NCBI GenBank assembly: GCA_903829855.1
Contig: CAIKRN010000056.1
Coordinates: forward strand, 1 to 32,667
Length of the DNA: 32,667 nt
DNA from: an uncultured Opitutia bacterium
GTDB lineage: Bacteria > Verrucomicrobiota > Verrucomicrobiia > Opitutales > UBA953
Direction of reading: 5' to 3'
The notes below the pieces were generated by a model. It was not told the origin of the DNA, made no database searches, and saw only the letters and a list, made by a program, of their open reading frames with translations. Of this stretch, positions 22,227 through 29,768 are shown one piece after another. Every line of letters begins with the position of its first letter. The first letter of the stretch is position 1. A program made the position numbers and the translations under genes.

Positions 22227-23459
22227 ATGCCCGTATTTAATTACAGTGCCCGCGACGGTGGCGGCAACGTGACCGACGGCACCGTAGATGCACCCAATCG
22301 TCGGGAAGCCCTTCGGCGCCTGCAGGCTCGTGGGTTAAAGCCCAGCAAGGTGGAAGAGTCTGGTGCAGCGATTCGCGCGAAGGAGTCCGCTAAAGAAGGC
22401 GGCGTGGCCGACAAGGATCTGCAGCCGACGAGTGCGGACTGCCTGCCGTTTCTTGAATCCATGGCGGACTTAGTCCGCAGCGGCATGTCGGCGGGTGAGT
22501 CCTTGCGACTCTTGGCCCTGCGCCTGCAGAAATCTCGCCTTCGCACTTTGTGTGCCGGCCTCTGGGCACGCCTGGGCGAAGGGCAAAGCCTCTCTGTCGC
22601 GATGGGTGCTTACCCCAAGGTCTTTGACGGGCAGACGCTCAACCTCATCGCCGCGGGCGAAGCCACGGGGAATCTCCGCGATGTCATCGAACGCCTCATC
22701 TCGCACTTCACCGAGCAGCGGGAATTTCGCCGCAAGCTCGTCTCGGCACTCTCTTACCCTGTCTTCATTTGTTTTGTCGCGGTGGGCGTGATCATTTTCT
22801 TCGTCCTCTTTCTGCTTCCGCGATTGGAGACGCTCCTCAAGTCCCTGGGCGGCGAGATGCCGCTGGCCACGAAGATGCTCATCTGGTTTGCGAACACGCT
22901 TCTCTGGGTCGGGCCAATCTTCGCGATCATCCTGATTGTGGGCGCGATCTTCATTCACGAGTGGCGTAAAAAGGAGGCGGGGATGCTCGCTTCGGATGGC
23001 CTCCTGCTGAAGCTGCCGCTGGCTGGCACTTTCGTGATGCGTGTCTCGGTGCTCAACTTTTGCCACACCTTGGCCGTGTTGCTGGAGAACGGGATTACGA
23101 CCGCCGAGGCCTTGCGTCTCGCCGAAAAGACCGCTCCGAATCGCGCGCTGCGCCAGCAGCTTCGGGAGGCCACCAATCGCGTGTTGGAAGGAGACAGCCT
23201 TTCCAAGGCCTTGGGTCGTACGGGCTATTTCCCGCGCTTGCTCCTCGATCGCGTGGCCGTCGCCGAACAGACGGGCAACCTCGCGCCCGGCTTGCGGGAT
23301 ATTTCGCGCTCTTACCGGGCTGACCTCGATCGCTGGCTCAACACCGTTTCACAGACGATTTCCGCGTCGGTGCTCATCACCGCCTTCTCGTTTGTCGCCT
23401 TTATCGCCTTTGCGATTGTGTCCGCGGTTTTCAAGGTCAGCCAGAGCTTCAGCTTCTGA
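22227..23459 (+). CDS. gspF: Type II secretion inner-membrane platform protein GspF
   Basis: A 410-residue polytopic protein that forms the inner-membrane platform with GspE, GspL and GspM. It has an N-terminal cytoplasmic head (MPVFNYSARDGGGNVTDGTV; FLESMADLVRSGMSAGESL), then two T2SSF domains separated and followed by membrane helices at about 172-193 (VFICFVAVGVIIFFVLFLLP), 222-245 (WVGPIFAIILIVGAIFI) and 378-402. The repeated motif LxxGxxxxxAL is seen in DLVRSGMSAGESL and AVLLENGITTAEALRLAE. A CGGAG before the ATG could be a ribosome-binding site. It is the last gene of the rightward gspDEF unit and converges on gspM, 16 nt away. Confidence 0.95.
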   Translation: MPVFNYSARDGGGNVTDGTVDAPNRREALRRLQARGLKPSKVEESGAAIRAKESAKEGGVADKDLQPTSADCLPFLESMADLVRSGMSAGESLRLLALRLQKSRLRTLCAGLWARLGEGQSLSVAMGAYPKVFDGQTLNLIAAGEATGNLRDVIERLISHFTEQREFRRKLVSALSYPVFICFVAVGVIIFFVLFLLPRLETLLKSLGGEMPLATKMLIWFANTLLWVGPIFAIILIVGAIFIHEWRKKEAGMLASDGLLLKLPLAGTFVMRVSVLNFCHTLAVLLENGITTAEALRLAEKTAPNRALRQQLREATNRVLEGDSLSKALGRTGYFPRLLLDRVAVAEQTGNLAPGLRDISRSYRADLDRWLNTVSQTISASVLITAFSFVAFIAFAIVSAVFKVSQSFSF

Positions 23460-23475
23460 CCGAACTCTCCGGCGG

Positions 23476-24117
23476 TTACTTCGTGGCCGGGGCTGGCGTC
23501 GGTGCGGGCACCGGAGTCAGGGCTGTCCCGGGCGTGGGCGTCTGGGCTGGGCCGGGGATGGGGTCTCCGGGTGCCTTCACTGCTGGCGTAACTTCACCTA
23601 GTAATTCTAAGGCGGTGACTTGGACTTTTAAGGTCACGGTGCCGCCGGCGCCACGGTCCGCCTGCATGGAAAGTTGGGCGATGGCTAGGTAAGGGGCGCG
23701 CACCTTGACGCTTTCGTAGAAGCGCAGGACGCTGGCGATGTCTGCTTTACGGCAGGACATCTGGAGCGAATGAATCGCAAACTTGCCGGCTTTCTGGGGC
23801 GACTTGGGCGATTCGGTGCTGGGGTTGAGCCCCGCTTCGCGCGCAGCATTGACGGCTTCGGCGACGAGCTTGGCTTCATCGTAGCCGTGTCCGGCGTCGA
23901 GCCCTTGAATCGTTCTATCTGCGGCCATCCGAATCTCTTTCTCGCGAGTGGACCAGGATTTTTGGACAGCGACCTCCTCGTCCTTTAATTGCAAGTCATC
24001 CCAGCCTTCGCGGCCGCGGCCGAGGACGTTGGCGCACCAGAAGCCCGCGAGAATCACAAAGAGCCCGAGCGCCATGATGCGCTCGCTGGGCTTTAGGCCG
24101 AAAAATAAATGTTTCAT
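23476..24117 (-). CDS. gspM: GspM/PilO-like T2SS inner-membrane protein
   Basis: A 213-residue bitopic protein: short cytoplasmic N-terminus (MKHLFFGLKPSER), one helix at about 13-31 (IMALGLFVILAGFWCANVL), a helical stalk (DDLQLKDEEVAVQKSWSTRE), then a small periplasmic domain (FAIHSLQMSCRKADIASVLRF ... VTLKVQVTALEL) of the ferredoxin-like type seen in GspM and PilO. It ends in a Pro/Thr/Ala tail. Sequence likeness to GspM is weak; the call rests on topology and on position right after a GspL-like gene, overlapped by 4 nt. Such proteins pair with GspL and stabilise GspE at the membrane. Confidence 0.72.
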   Translation of the reverse strand: MKHLFFGLKPSERIMALGLFVILAGFWCANVLGRGREGWDDLQLKDEEVAVQKSWSTREKEIRMAADRTIQGLDAGHGYDEAKLVAEAVNAAREAGLNPSTESPKSPQKAGKFAIHSLQMSCRKADIASVLRFYESVKVRAPYLAIAQLSMQADRGAGGTVTLKVQVTALELLGEVTPAVKAPGDPIPGPAQTPTPGTALTPVPAPTPAPATK

Positions 24118-25268
24118 TGTTTGGTGGCTTCGGCGGTCTTGAGAAGGTCAGCCTGTTTGAAGACTACTTCGAGGCGGAAGGTCGTCGCGGTGTCACGCAC
24201 CTTGGGTTCGCTGTTGGTGGCGCTTTCGACTTCCGGGATGGCTTTCACGGCCTTCAGGAGGTCGGAGATGTCGCCCGCATTGGGGGTCTTCGCGTCGATC
24301 GTGATGGTCGGCTTGGTGAGCACGCTCGCCTTTTGTTTTTTGGCTTCGCACGTGATGTTGGTGAACTCGACGGTGGCTGGGCGCTTTTCGTTCACGAGGG
24401 CCAGCATTTCTAAAGGAAGTAGGCGCTTGATCCCCAGGTCCGCTAGTCGCGTCGAGATGCCATCGAGCTCTTTAATCTCTTCGATGTTTGGCCGGGCTTT
24501 TTCGATTTGCGCCTCGAGCGAATTGGCGCGTCCCCGGATGAACGCCGTACCGACTTCAGCCACGACGCAGATGACCAGCACGGCCGCGCAGGCTTGGGCG
24601 ACCGTCCACATAATCAAGTTGGCACGCTCTTTCTTTCGACGCGCAGCGAGGAAGTCACTATCCCGGATGTCGGCATCGTCCAGTTGAGCTTTGGAGACCG
24701 TAAAAGTTTCATGGTCTTTAGCGGTGAGGGCTAGGGCGCCCTCGACCATCTGACCCGTTAACAGCCCACTGATGATTTCAACCGCGCAATCGGCAGGGAG
24801 TTCAGCAAGGGCGGCGGCTTCCCGCGCGATGCCTACTTCGTCATGGTCAGCCCGGTCGGTGACGACCACCGCAGTGGGGAGGGAGTCGCCAGCCTTCCAG
24901 GCGAGGGCGGTCAGCCGTTCTTCACCTTGGTGCACCACCACGCCGCCTTCAGCGAGGCGATGGCCGCAGAGGGCAAGAAACTCTGGGATAACCGGGCAGT
25001 TTTCAGGCCAAGCAAAGCTTTCTTCCGGCGTGAAGCGCCGACGGTGGGCGGAGTAGGCGAGGACTTGCTTACCATCGGCGGTAATCACATGGCCGACGAG
25101 CATTTGCTCGAGAGGAAAGGGAGAGAGCGCTTCAAGCTGGAGGTTGACCTGGCTAGTGACATCTGCCCCCTCCACAGCGAAACGGCGGACGAAGAAGCGG
25201 TTGCCTGGAAGCAAAGCAGCTTCACCGTGTGAGTCACTTTTAAGGCTGGGTAGGAAAGCGGGGCTCAT
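24114..25268 (-). CDS. gspL: GspL-like T2SS inner-membrane protein
   Basis: A 384-residue bitopic protein. The N-terminal ~205 residues form a cytoplasmic actin-like domain of the GspL/PilM kind (NRFFVRRFAVEGADVTSQV; LEALSPFPLEQMLVGHVIT). One helix lies at about 218-240 (LIMWTVAQACAAVLVICVVAE), followed by a coiled-coil stretch (NSLEAQIEKARPNIEEIKEL) and a periplasmic ferredoxin-like domain (PATVEFTNITCEAKKQKASV ... TTFRLEVVFKQ), as in PilN/GspL. It would couple GspE to the envelope. It overlaps gspK upstream and gspM downstream by 4 nt each. Confidence 0.8.
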   Translation of the reverse strand: MSPAFLPSLKSDSHGEAALLPGNRFFVRRFAVEGADVTSQVNLQLEALSPFPLEQMLVGHVITADGKQVLAYSAHRRRFTPEESFAWPENCPVIPEFLALCGHRLAEGGVVVHQGEERLTALAWKAGDSLPTAVVVTDRADHDEVGIAREAAALAELPADCAVEIISGLLTGQMVEGALALTAKDHETFTVSKAQLDDADIRDSDFLAARRKKERANLIMWTVAQACAAVLVICVVAEVGTAFIRGRANSLEAQIEKARPNIEEIKELDGISTRLADLGIKRLLPLEMLALVNEKRPATVEFTNITCEAKKQKASVLTKPTITIDAKTPNAGDISDLLKAVKAIPEVESATNSEPKVRDTATTFRLEVVFKQADLLKTAEATKQ

Positions 25269-26509
25269 TTTTTGAGGTTCTGCCTGGCGGCGGGTGTTTC
25301 GGAATGGGTGGGGGCGGGTGGGGCTCCGTTATCTTCCTCCCAGGCGAGAATCTGGAAGGGGTAGTTGATCGTGTTGCTAGCAACTCGGCCACTCATGGTT
25401 GAGGTGCCCAGGGTGGCGGGAGCCTCGATGCCGGGGGTCAGATAGGGAGAGGGCTTGGTAGTAGTCGACCCCGCGGAGGCTGTCGAGGTTCCCGTTGTTC
25501 TTGGAATAGTCGGGGCCCTGATGCTAGTCCGGGATTGGCCGATGCTGGTATCGGTATCCGGGTTGGGGGTGGCCGAGGGGTAGGCCACATCCTGCCGCAC
25601 GGCCACGAGGGCGCTAACCCGACACTTAGAAAGCCCCTCTTTAACGGTGACCCTCACCCACATCAGGATGACTTCATCATCGAACATGCGTAAGGGGGCA
25701 TTGCCCCCGATGAGGAGGCGGACTTCATCCGTCACGCGGAAATAGGGAGGGGTGCCGACGGATTTCCGGCTGATTTCTTTCTGGCGGTCACGGATTTGGC
25801 CGAGCTGGGTCTCGTCGAGACCTTGGGAGAGTAACACGGCGTCTGAGGCGGTGTTAATGTTGGATTGGGGGAAGGTGTAGAGGCTCACGCATGACTTGAA
25901 CGCATCAAAGAGGGGCGTTGAGTGGCCGAGCTCATCGAAGAAGAAATCCTTGGCGACGCCGACGGAACGGAACTCCTCGAAGGTGCGAAATGGTCGTCGG
26001 GCCGGGCGATAAGAAAGGGTGGAGCGCTGGTACGCGGCGTCGGTGGCGGCCTCCTCGATGGATTCATAGGACTTACTTTGCCAGGCGACGAGCGCGTCGG
26101 CCACCTTCTCGGCATCACGTTGCTCCTGGCCGAGCGAGTAGAGTAGTTGGATGAGGTCATTCTTCGTCAGCACGCTCAGTGGCAACTTGGCGGTTTCATC
26201 CTCGTAGGCGAAAGTTACCTCTAGGCCGTCGCGGGCGGGGAAGTGGGCGTAGGCATGGGGATCTTCATAGCCCTGGGATGGTGCGTGGATTTTATTAAGG
26301 TCGATGGCGCGGATTTCGGCGATGACAGCGAGGGCGAGCTCCAGCTCGCTCTGCGCATCCGCCCGCAACCGTTGGCGATCCGCCGCCTGGGTCGACATTT
26401 GGAGCTCCAGCGAATTGTCCTCCATGAAGCGGCCGAGCGATAGCGAGGCCAGGGTGATCAGCACCAGCACGATGATAATGACCGATCCGCGGCGATGACG
26501 CTTCTTCAT
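25265..26509 (-). CDS. gspK: Minor pseudopilin GspK
   Basis: The 414-residue large tip pseudopilin. The prepilin signal RRGSVIIIVLVLITLASLSLG has the cleavage Gly at 8 and, as usual for GspK, lacks the Glu at +5. The large globular domain (DETAKLPLSVLTKNDLIQLL; NINTASDAVLLSQGLDETQL) shows the helix-hairpin-helix-like NINTA segment typical of GspK. About 70 residues from ~315 form a Ser/Thr/Pro-rich low-complexity stretch (SIGQSRTSIRAPTIPRTTGT), unusual and probably surface-exposed. Overlaps gspJ and gspL by 4 nt each. Confidence 0.9.
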   Translation of the reverse strand: MKKRHRRGSVIIIVLVLITLASLSLGRFMEDNSLELQMSTQAADRQRLRADAQSELELALAVIAEIRAIDLNKIHAPSQGYEDPHAYAHFPARDGLEVTFAYEDETAKLPLSVLTKNDLIQLLYSLGQEQRDAEKVADALVAWQSKSYESIEEAATDAAYQRSTLSYRPARRPFRTFEEFRSVGVAKDFFFDELGHSTPLFDAFKSCVSLYTFPQSNINTASDAVLLSQGLDETQLGQIRDRQKEISRKSVGTPPYFRVTDEVRLLIGGNAPLRMFDDEVILMWVRVTVKEGLSKCRVSALVAVRQDVAYPSATPNPDTDTSIGQSRTSIRAPTIPRTTGTSTASAGSTTTKPSPYLTPGIEAPATLGTSTMSGRVASNTINYPFQILAWEEDNGAPPAPTHSETPAARQNLKK

Positions 26510-27189
26510 GGCGTGGAAGCGCCCGAGCGCTTGATGGGAATGTTGATAACGACTTCAGGGTCTACGGGCACCGCGTCCGGGTTCTTCGGCGTGGATTTTA
26601 GTTCGGGGAACTTGAAGATCAGATGGAGGCGCGCCGGCTTGAGCCAAGCCGTGCCCCCGTCGTCATGCTTGGGTTCATCTTCGGTTTTCCACTCCTTGAG
26701 CGTCGCATCGTAATACTCGTAGTGAAGCGCTTTGACGAAGGGGCTGATGACGGTTTCGTGCAAATCAGTTTTCTCGCGCTGTAACTCTAGCCGCGATTGC
26801 CATTGGAAAATCAGACCGCGGTCCGGATCGACAAATACATTGAAATCTACGTCAGGTAGGGGGCCTTCAGGCCAGTCCGCTAATCGCCCAGCGTCCGCGA
26901 GCATGAACGTGAGTCGCGGCTCGGTGGTGCCACTACCGTTGTCGATGTCTTGCAGGCTGACGCCGCTGGCGCCCGGCCCGTAGGTTGCGGATTCGAAGGT
27001 GCGTCGCACCATTTCCGCGACCGCGCGTGAGTGTTGGTCAAAGAGTCGCTGGTCGCGCCCCTTGCCCCAGAGCTCGCCCATGGAGAAAAGAAAAGTGTTC
27101 AGTGAGACCATCAGTGCGCCCAAGAGGGCAAGCGCCACCAGCATTTCGAGCATGGTGAAGCCGCGGCGATTTAGGCGGAGGTGGCTCAT
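26506..27189 (-). CDS. gspJ: Minor pseudopilin GspJ
   Basis: A 227-residue prepilin-like protein with the cleavage site RRG^FTMLEMLVALALLGALMV (Gly10, Glu15 at +5) followed by the N-terminal hydrophobic helix. The globular part (HSRAVAEMVRRTFESATYGP; VDPDRGLIFQWQSRLELQRE; VKALHYEYYDATLKEWK) has the length and order of GspJ, which sits with GspI and GspK at the pseudopilus tip. It follows gspI with a 4-nt overlap. Confidence 0.85.
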   Translation of the reverse strand: MSHLRLNRRGFTMLEMLVALALLGALMVSLNTFLFSMGELWGKGRDQRLFDQHSRAVAEMVRRTFESATYGPGASGVSLQDIDNGSGTTEPRLTFMLADAGRLADWPEGPLPDVDFNVFVDPDRGLIFQWQSRLELQREKTDLHETVISPFVKALHYEYYDATLKEWKTEDEPKHDDGGTAWLKPARLHLIFKFPELKSTPKNPDAVPVDPEVVINIPIKRSGASTP

Positions 27190-27818
27190 TGCTTGCCGGC
27201 ACCTTTGGGCGCGGGGGGTGGAGCTTTACCGCCGCCCGTGGCGCCACCTGGCTGGGTTGGTCCGCCCTTCTTTGGGGTGGGCGGCGTGCCGCTGGGATTC
27301 GCCGCCGTGGGCGGCACGAGTTTCTTTCCAGTGGTTTTGGTGCTCCGGAAGGTGGAATTCCCCAGGGCTTCATCATAGCCACGTTCTTTCAGGAGGCGCT
27401 CTTTCACTTCGTCGCGAATCTTTTGGCGATCCGAAGGAATCGACCAAGTCGGCCTCAGGAGCATGCGTGCTTCGGTGCGCTCAGGGCCGAACTCACCATT
27501 CTCAGTGGCTTGAAACTCGGCGGTCAGCACGACGGCAAAAAGGTCGCTCACCGAAGTGGGCTCGATCTTGCCCTTCCAGCGTGCGGTGCGGTTACCCGGC
27601 AGATGAATTTCGCCACCGGTTTCGACATCGTCGAAGCCCGGGGTCTCTAGCAAGGCCGCCCGACAACGCGCCATATCGTCGAGTGCCTGAAAATCTTGCT
27701 TCATCGCAATGCGGCTCATCAACACGTTGACATAGGCGCCGCCTAGGCTCGCCGCCGCCAAGGCGAAGATGGCGAGGCTGACGAGTACCTCGATCAGGGT
27801 GAAGCCGCGACGTTTCAT
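27186..27818 (-). CDS. gspI: Minor pseudopilin GspI with a Pro/Gly-rich tail
   Basis: A 210-residue prepilin with MKRRG^FTLIEVLVSLAIFALA (Gly5, Glu10 at +5). The hydrophobic helix is followed by a small domain (AMKQDFQALDDMARCRAALL ... TEFQATENGEFGPERTEARM). Typical GspI is about 120 residues. This one carries an extra charged segment and a C-terminal Pro/Gly/Lys tail of about 45 residues (TPPTPKKGGPTQPGGATGGG) that looks disordered. Overlaps gspH and gspJ by 4 nt each. Confidence 0.82.
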   Translation of the reverse strand: MKRRGFTLIEVLVSLAIFALAAASLGGAYVNVLMSRIAMKQDFQALDDMARCRAALLETPGFDDVETGGEIHLPGNRTARWKGKIEPTSVSDLFAVVLTAEFQATENGEFGPERTEARMLLRPTWSIPSDRQKIRDEVKERLLKERGYDEALGNSTFRSTKTTGKKLVPPTAANPSGTPPTPKKGGPTQPGGATGGGKAPPPAPKGAGKQ

Positions 27819-28357
27819 TTGGCGGGCACGGCCGGTAACGGCGCGCAGGTGAGGGGGTCGACCATCCGAATTTGGCGTTCGCCCTTGAAGGTGATTTCAA
27901 GGCGTACGCGGTCGCAGGTGCCATCCGGAAAGAAGCGCATGCGCGTCAGGGATTTCTCCGAGGCGACGCCGCCGAGTAAGATTGCCCCGGCTGATTCCGG
28001 CGGGAGAATCTTGACGGTCTTGTCCTCCATTTTGGGCAGGGTTTCCTCGTGGCGGGGCGTTTCGTCGATGGGGACTTCGTCGCCCCATGTGAAATCTGGG
28101 CTATTGTCATCGGTCGCTCCCGTGGGCGTTAGTTCGATGATGCGGCCGTGGAGCACCGCATTACGCCGTACATTTTGGAGGAGCGCTAGTAAGGCGGTCT
28201 CTGGGTCGGCATCGGTGGCGTTCTTGAGGAGCGCCGATGAGCCGCCGATGAGTACCGCCGCAATCATGGTCATCAGCCCAATCGCCAGCAGCGTCTCCAA
28301 AAGGGTGAAGCCGCCGCGCGCCTTAAGCCCGGTTGGATGCTGCCACGCCGTGTTCAC
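27815..28357 (-). CDS. gspH: Minor pseudopilin GspH
   Basis: A 180-residue prepilin with the site RGG^FTLLETLLAIGLMTMIAA (Gly16, Glu21 at +5). The rest is strand-rich (AVLHGRIIELTPTGATDD; KSLTRMRFFPDGTCDRVRLE) and includes the FxPDGT pattern common in GspH/FimT proteins. It lies between gspG and gspI with 4-nt overlaps on both sides, its usual place in T2SS operons. Confidence 0.85.
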   Translation of the reverse strand: MNTAWQHPTGLKARGGFTLLETLLAIGLMTMIAAVLIGGSSALLKNATDADPETALLALLQNVRRNAVLHGRIIELTPTGATDDNSPDFTWGDEVPIDETPRHEETLPKMEDKTVKILPPESAGAILLGGVASEKSLTRMRFFPDGTCDRVRLEITFKGERQIRMVDPLTCAPLPAVPAK

Positions 28358-28800
28358 CAGTTTCCGATATCGTCTGCCGTGTCTGGCTGCTTATCCCGGC
28401 CCATGGAGAACAAGTCGTAACTGTCGGTGTTATGCGTTCCAGGATAGCGATACTGATAAGGGGTGCCCCACGGATCATTGGGTGCGTTGCCGCCCGGGAC
28501 TTTAATGTACGGGCCCTTCCACTGGTCGGCCTTGCCATCCGGCGCCTTGATGAGCGCTTTGATGCCTTCTTCCGTCGAGGGATAGTCGCCCATGTCGCGG
28601 CGATAACTGAGCAACGGCGCTTCCAGCGAATTGCGCACAAAGATTTTGGCCGCGCCTTCTTGGCCCTGACCGAAGAACTTATCGAGGTTCTGCACGACGA
28701 CGCCCACGAGGAGCGCCATGATGGCGATCGTAATCAGGATTTCGAGCAGCGTGAAGCCCTTGCGGAGTCGACGGGCCGGGTTTTTCTGGAGTGAGGTCAT
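28354..28800 (-). CDS. gspG: Major pseudopilin GspG
   Basis: The 148-residue main subunit of the T2SS pseudopilus. Cleavage site RKG^FTLLEILITIAIMALLVG (Gly15, Glu20 at +5). Hallmarks follow: NSLEAPLLSYRRDMGDYPSTEEGIKALI, WKGPYIKV, DPWGTPYQYRYPG and the C-terminal DLFSMGRDKQPDTADDIGNW, whose acidic residues form the calcium site of GspG proteins. It is the first gene of the leftward gspGHIJKLM unit, with a fitting promoter just upstream. Confidence 0.95.
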   Translation of the reverse strand: MTSLQKNPARRLRKGFTLLEILITIAIMALLVGVVVQNLDKFFGQGQEGAAKIFVRNSLEAPLLSYRRDMGDYPSTEEGIKALIKAPDGKADQWKGPYIKVPGGNAPNDPWGTPYQYRYPGTHNTDSYDLFSMGRDKQPDTADDIGNW

Positions 28801-28806
28801 GTCGGA

Positions 28807-28836
28807 AATATTCGAGCCAGCGTTTTATGGTCGCAA
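28807..28836 (-). promoter_or_regulatory. Candidate leaderless promoter of gspGHIJKLM
   Basis: Read leftward: TTGCGA (28836-28831), an 18-nt spacer, AATATT (28812-28807, four of six consensus bases), then 6 nt to the ATG at 28800. It lies just past the stop of the GspC-like gene, so the seven-gene unit may have its own start. Confidence 0.45.
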
Positions 28837-28838
28837 GA

Positions 28839-29486
28839 TTATCGCCGGGTTTTGCCCGTGGTCGGGGCAGCGGCACCCGTCCCGTCCCCGCCACGATTTT
28901 TGGCGACGACGCCTTCACCGGCGGCGGCTCCCCCTGGGCCGCCTTGGCCGCCGCGACCGAAACGGTCGCGCATCGACTGACGGAAGGCTTCGATTTGTTC
29001 AGGCGTAAGATTGGCCATATTAATACCGCCGGGAGCACCGGGAGCGCCGCCTTGCGTCGCGGCAATGCCGTTGGTCACGGTGGTCATGGGCACGGCCGCA
29101 GGGCCCGCATACTTCACGACGATCGCCTGATGGAGCTCCATCCGCTGGGGCTGCCCAGCGTTGTCGACGAGGAGCGCCTCGTTGGCGGCATCGAAGCCCT
29201 TGATGACGACCGGCACGTTGACGGAAGCAGCCTCCCCTTCGGCGACCCAGCTCGACTGCTTGGTCTGAAGATTATAAATGCTGTAATAGGAAACGCCGCG
29301 GTCGACATACATGCCGCGGAATTCGAGGGTGCCAGGGGCAGCATTGGCCAGCCCGCCCGCTGCCGCGGCGCCGAAGGGGGAGTTTTTAACCAAGCCCTCA
29401 AGGTCTATGGCTGAAGCGGATCCCATCATGCCTAGAAGGGTGGCGGCAACGAGGGAACTGGCGGTAAGTCTGTGCAGGGTAAACAT
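28839..29486 (-). CDS. Secreted protein with GspC/PilP-like core
   Basis: A 215-residue protein with a Sec signal (HRLTASSLVAATLLGMMGSA, cleavage after SASA near residue 26). The next ~110 residues read GTLEFRGMYVDRGVSYYSIY, VAEGEAASVNVPVVIKGFDA, EALLVDNAGQPQRMEL: a small beta domain with the strand order of the GspC homology region/PilP, which links the inner-membrane platform to the secretin. The tail has LTPEQIEAFRQSMRDRFG and a Gly-rich end. GspC is otherwise missing and the gene lies just upstream of gspG, so it may fill that role. Classical GspC keeps an uncleaved anchor and this does not seem to. The ATG at 29486 was chosen for the signal; an upstream ATG at 29555 is open. Confidence 0.65.
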   Translation of the reverse strand: MFTLHRLTASSLVAATLLGMMGSASAIDLEGLVKNSPFGAAAAGGLANAAPGTLEFRGMYVDRGVSYYSIYNLQTKQSSWVAEGEAASVNVPVVIKGFDAANEALLVDNAGQPQRMELHQAIVVKYAGPAAVPMTTVTNGIAATQGGAPGAPGGINMANLTPEQIEAFRQSMRDRFGRGGQGGPGGAAAGEGVVAKNRGGDGTGAAAPTTGKTRR

Positions 29487-29555
29487 CTTCGGAAAGGGGA
29501 GGGGGTAACTCTCAAACACCAAGCGATGGCTTAGGTTTCTAACTTCCTCCGGCAT

Positions 29556-29768
29556 CTTGGTACTCGTGCCCCTTTAATCGAGGACTTTTGCCATAAAACA
29601 GCAGTTTTATGGCGGAATCGATGAAGCGTTTAAGGCAAAACACCAGATTTTTTGATGTAAAACATTGAACACCAAGAGTATACTGATTTTAGCAGTTATT
29701 TTACATAATTTCGACTAATCGGGCCTTTGGTTTGCAACCTTACGCCACAGGTTTTGTCTTTGTGTTGA
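29556..29768. other. AT-rich divergent intergenic region
   Basis: About 210 nt between two divergent genes, much richer in A and T than the genes around it. It contains the perfect palindrome at 29591-29612, an inverted pair ATGTAAAA (29655-29662) / TTTTACAT (29699-29706), and AACACCA at 29639-29645 and 29668-29674 (a further copy at 29515, within the next gene's 5' side). A TATACT at 29679 resembles a -10 but has no fitting -35. It probably carries divergent promoters and operators. Confidence 0.45.
29591..29612. promoter_or_regulatory. Perfect AT-rich palindrome, possible operator
   Basis: CCATAAAAC (29591-29599), spacer AGCA, GTTTTATGG (29604-29612): 9-bp perfect arms. The symmetry and position about 160 nt before the DUF1592 gene suit a dimeric regulator. 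A terminator is less likely, because no T-run follows the stem on either strand. Confidence 0.4.
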
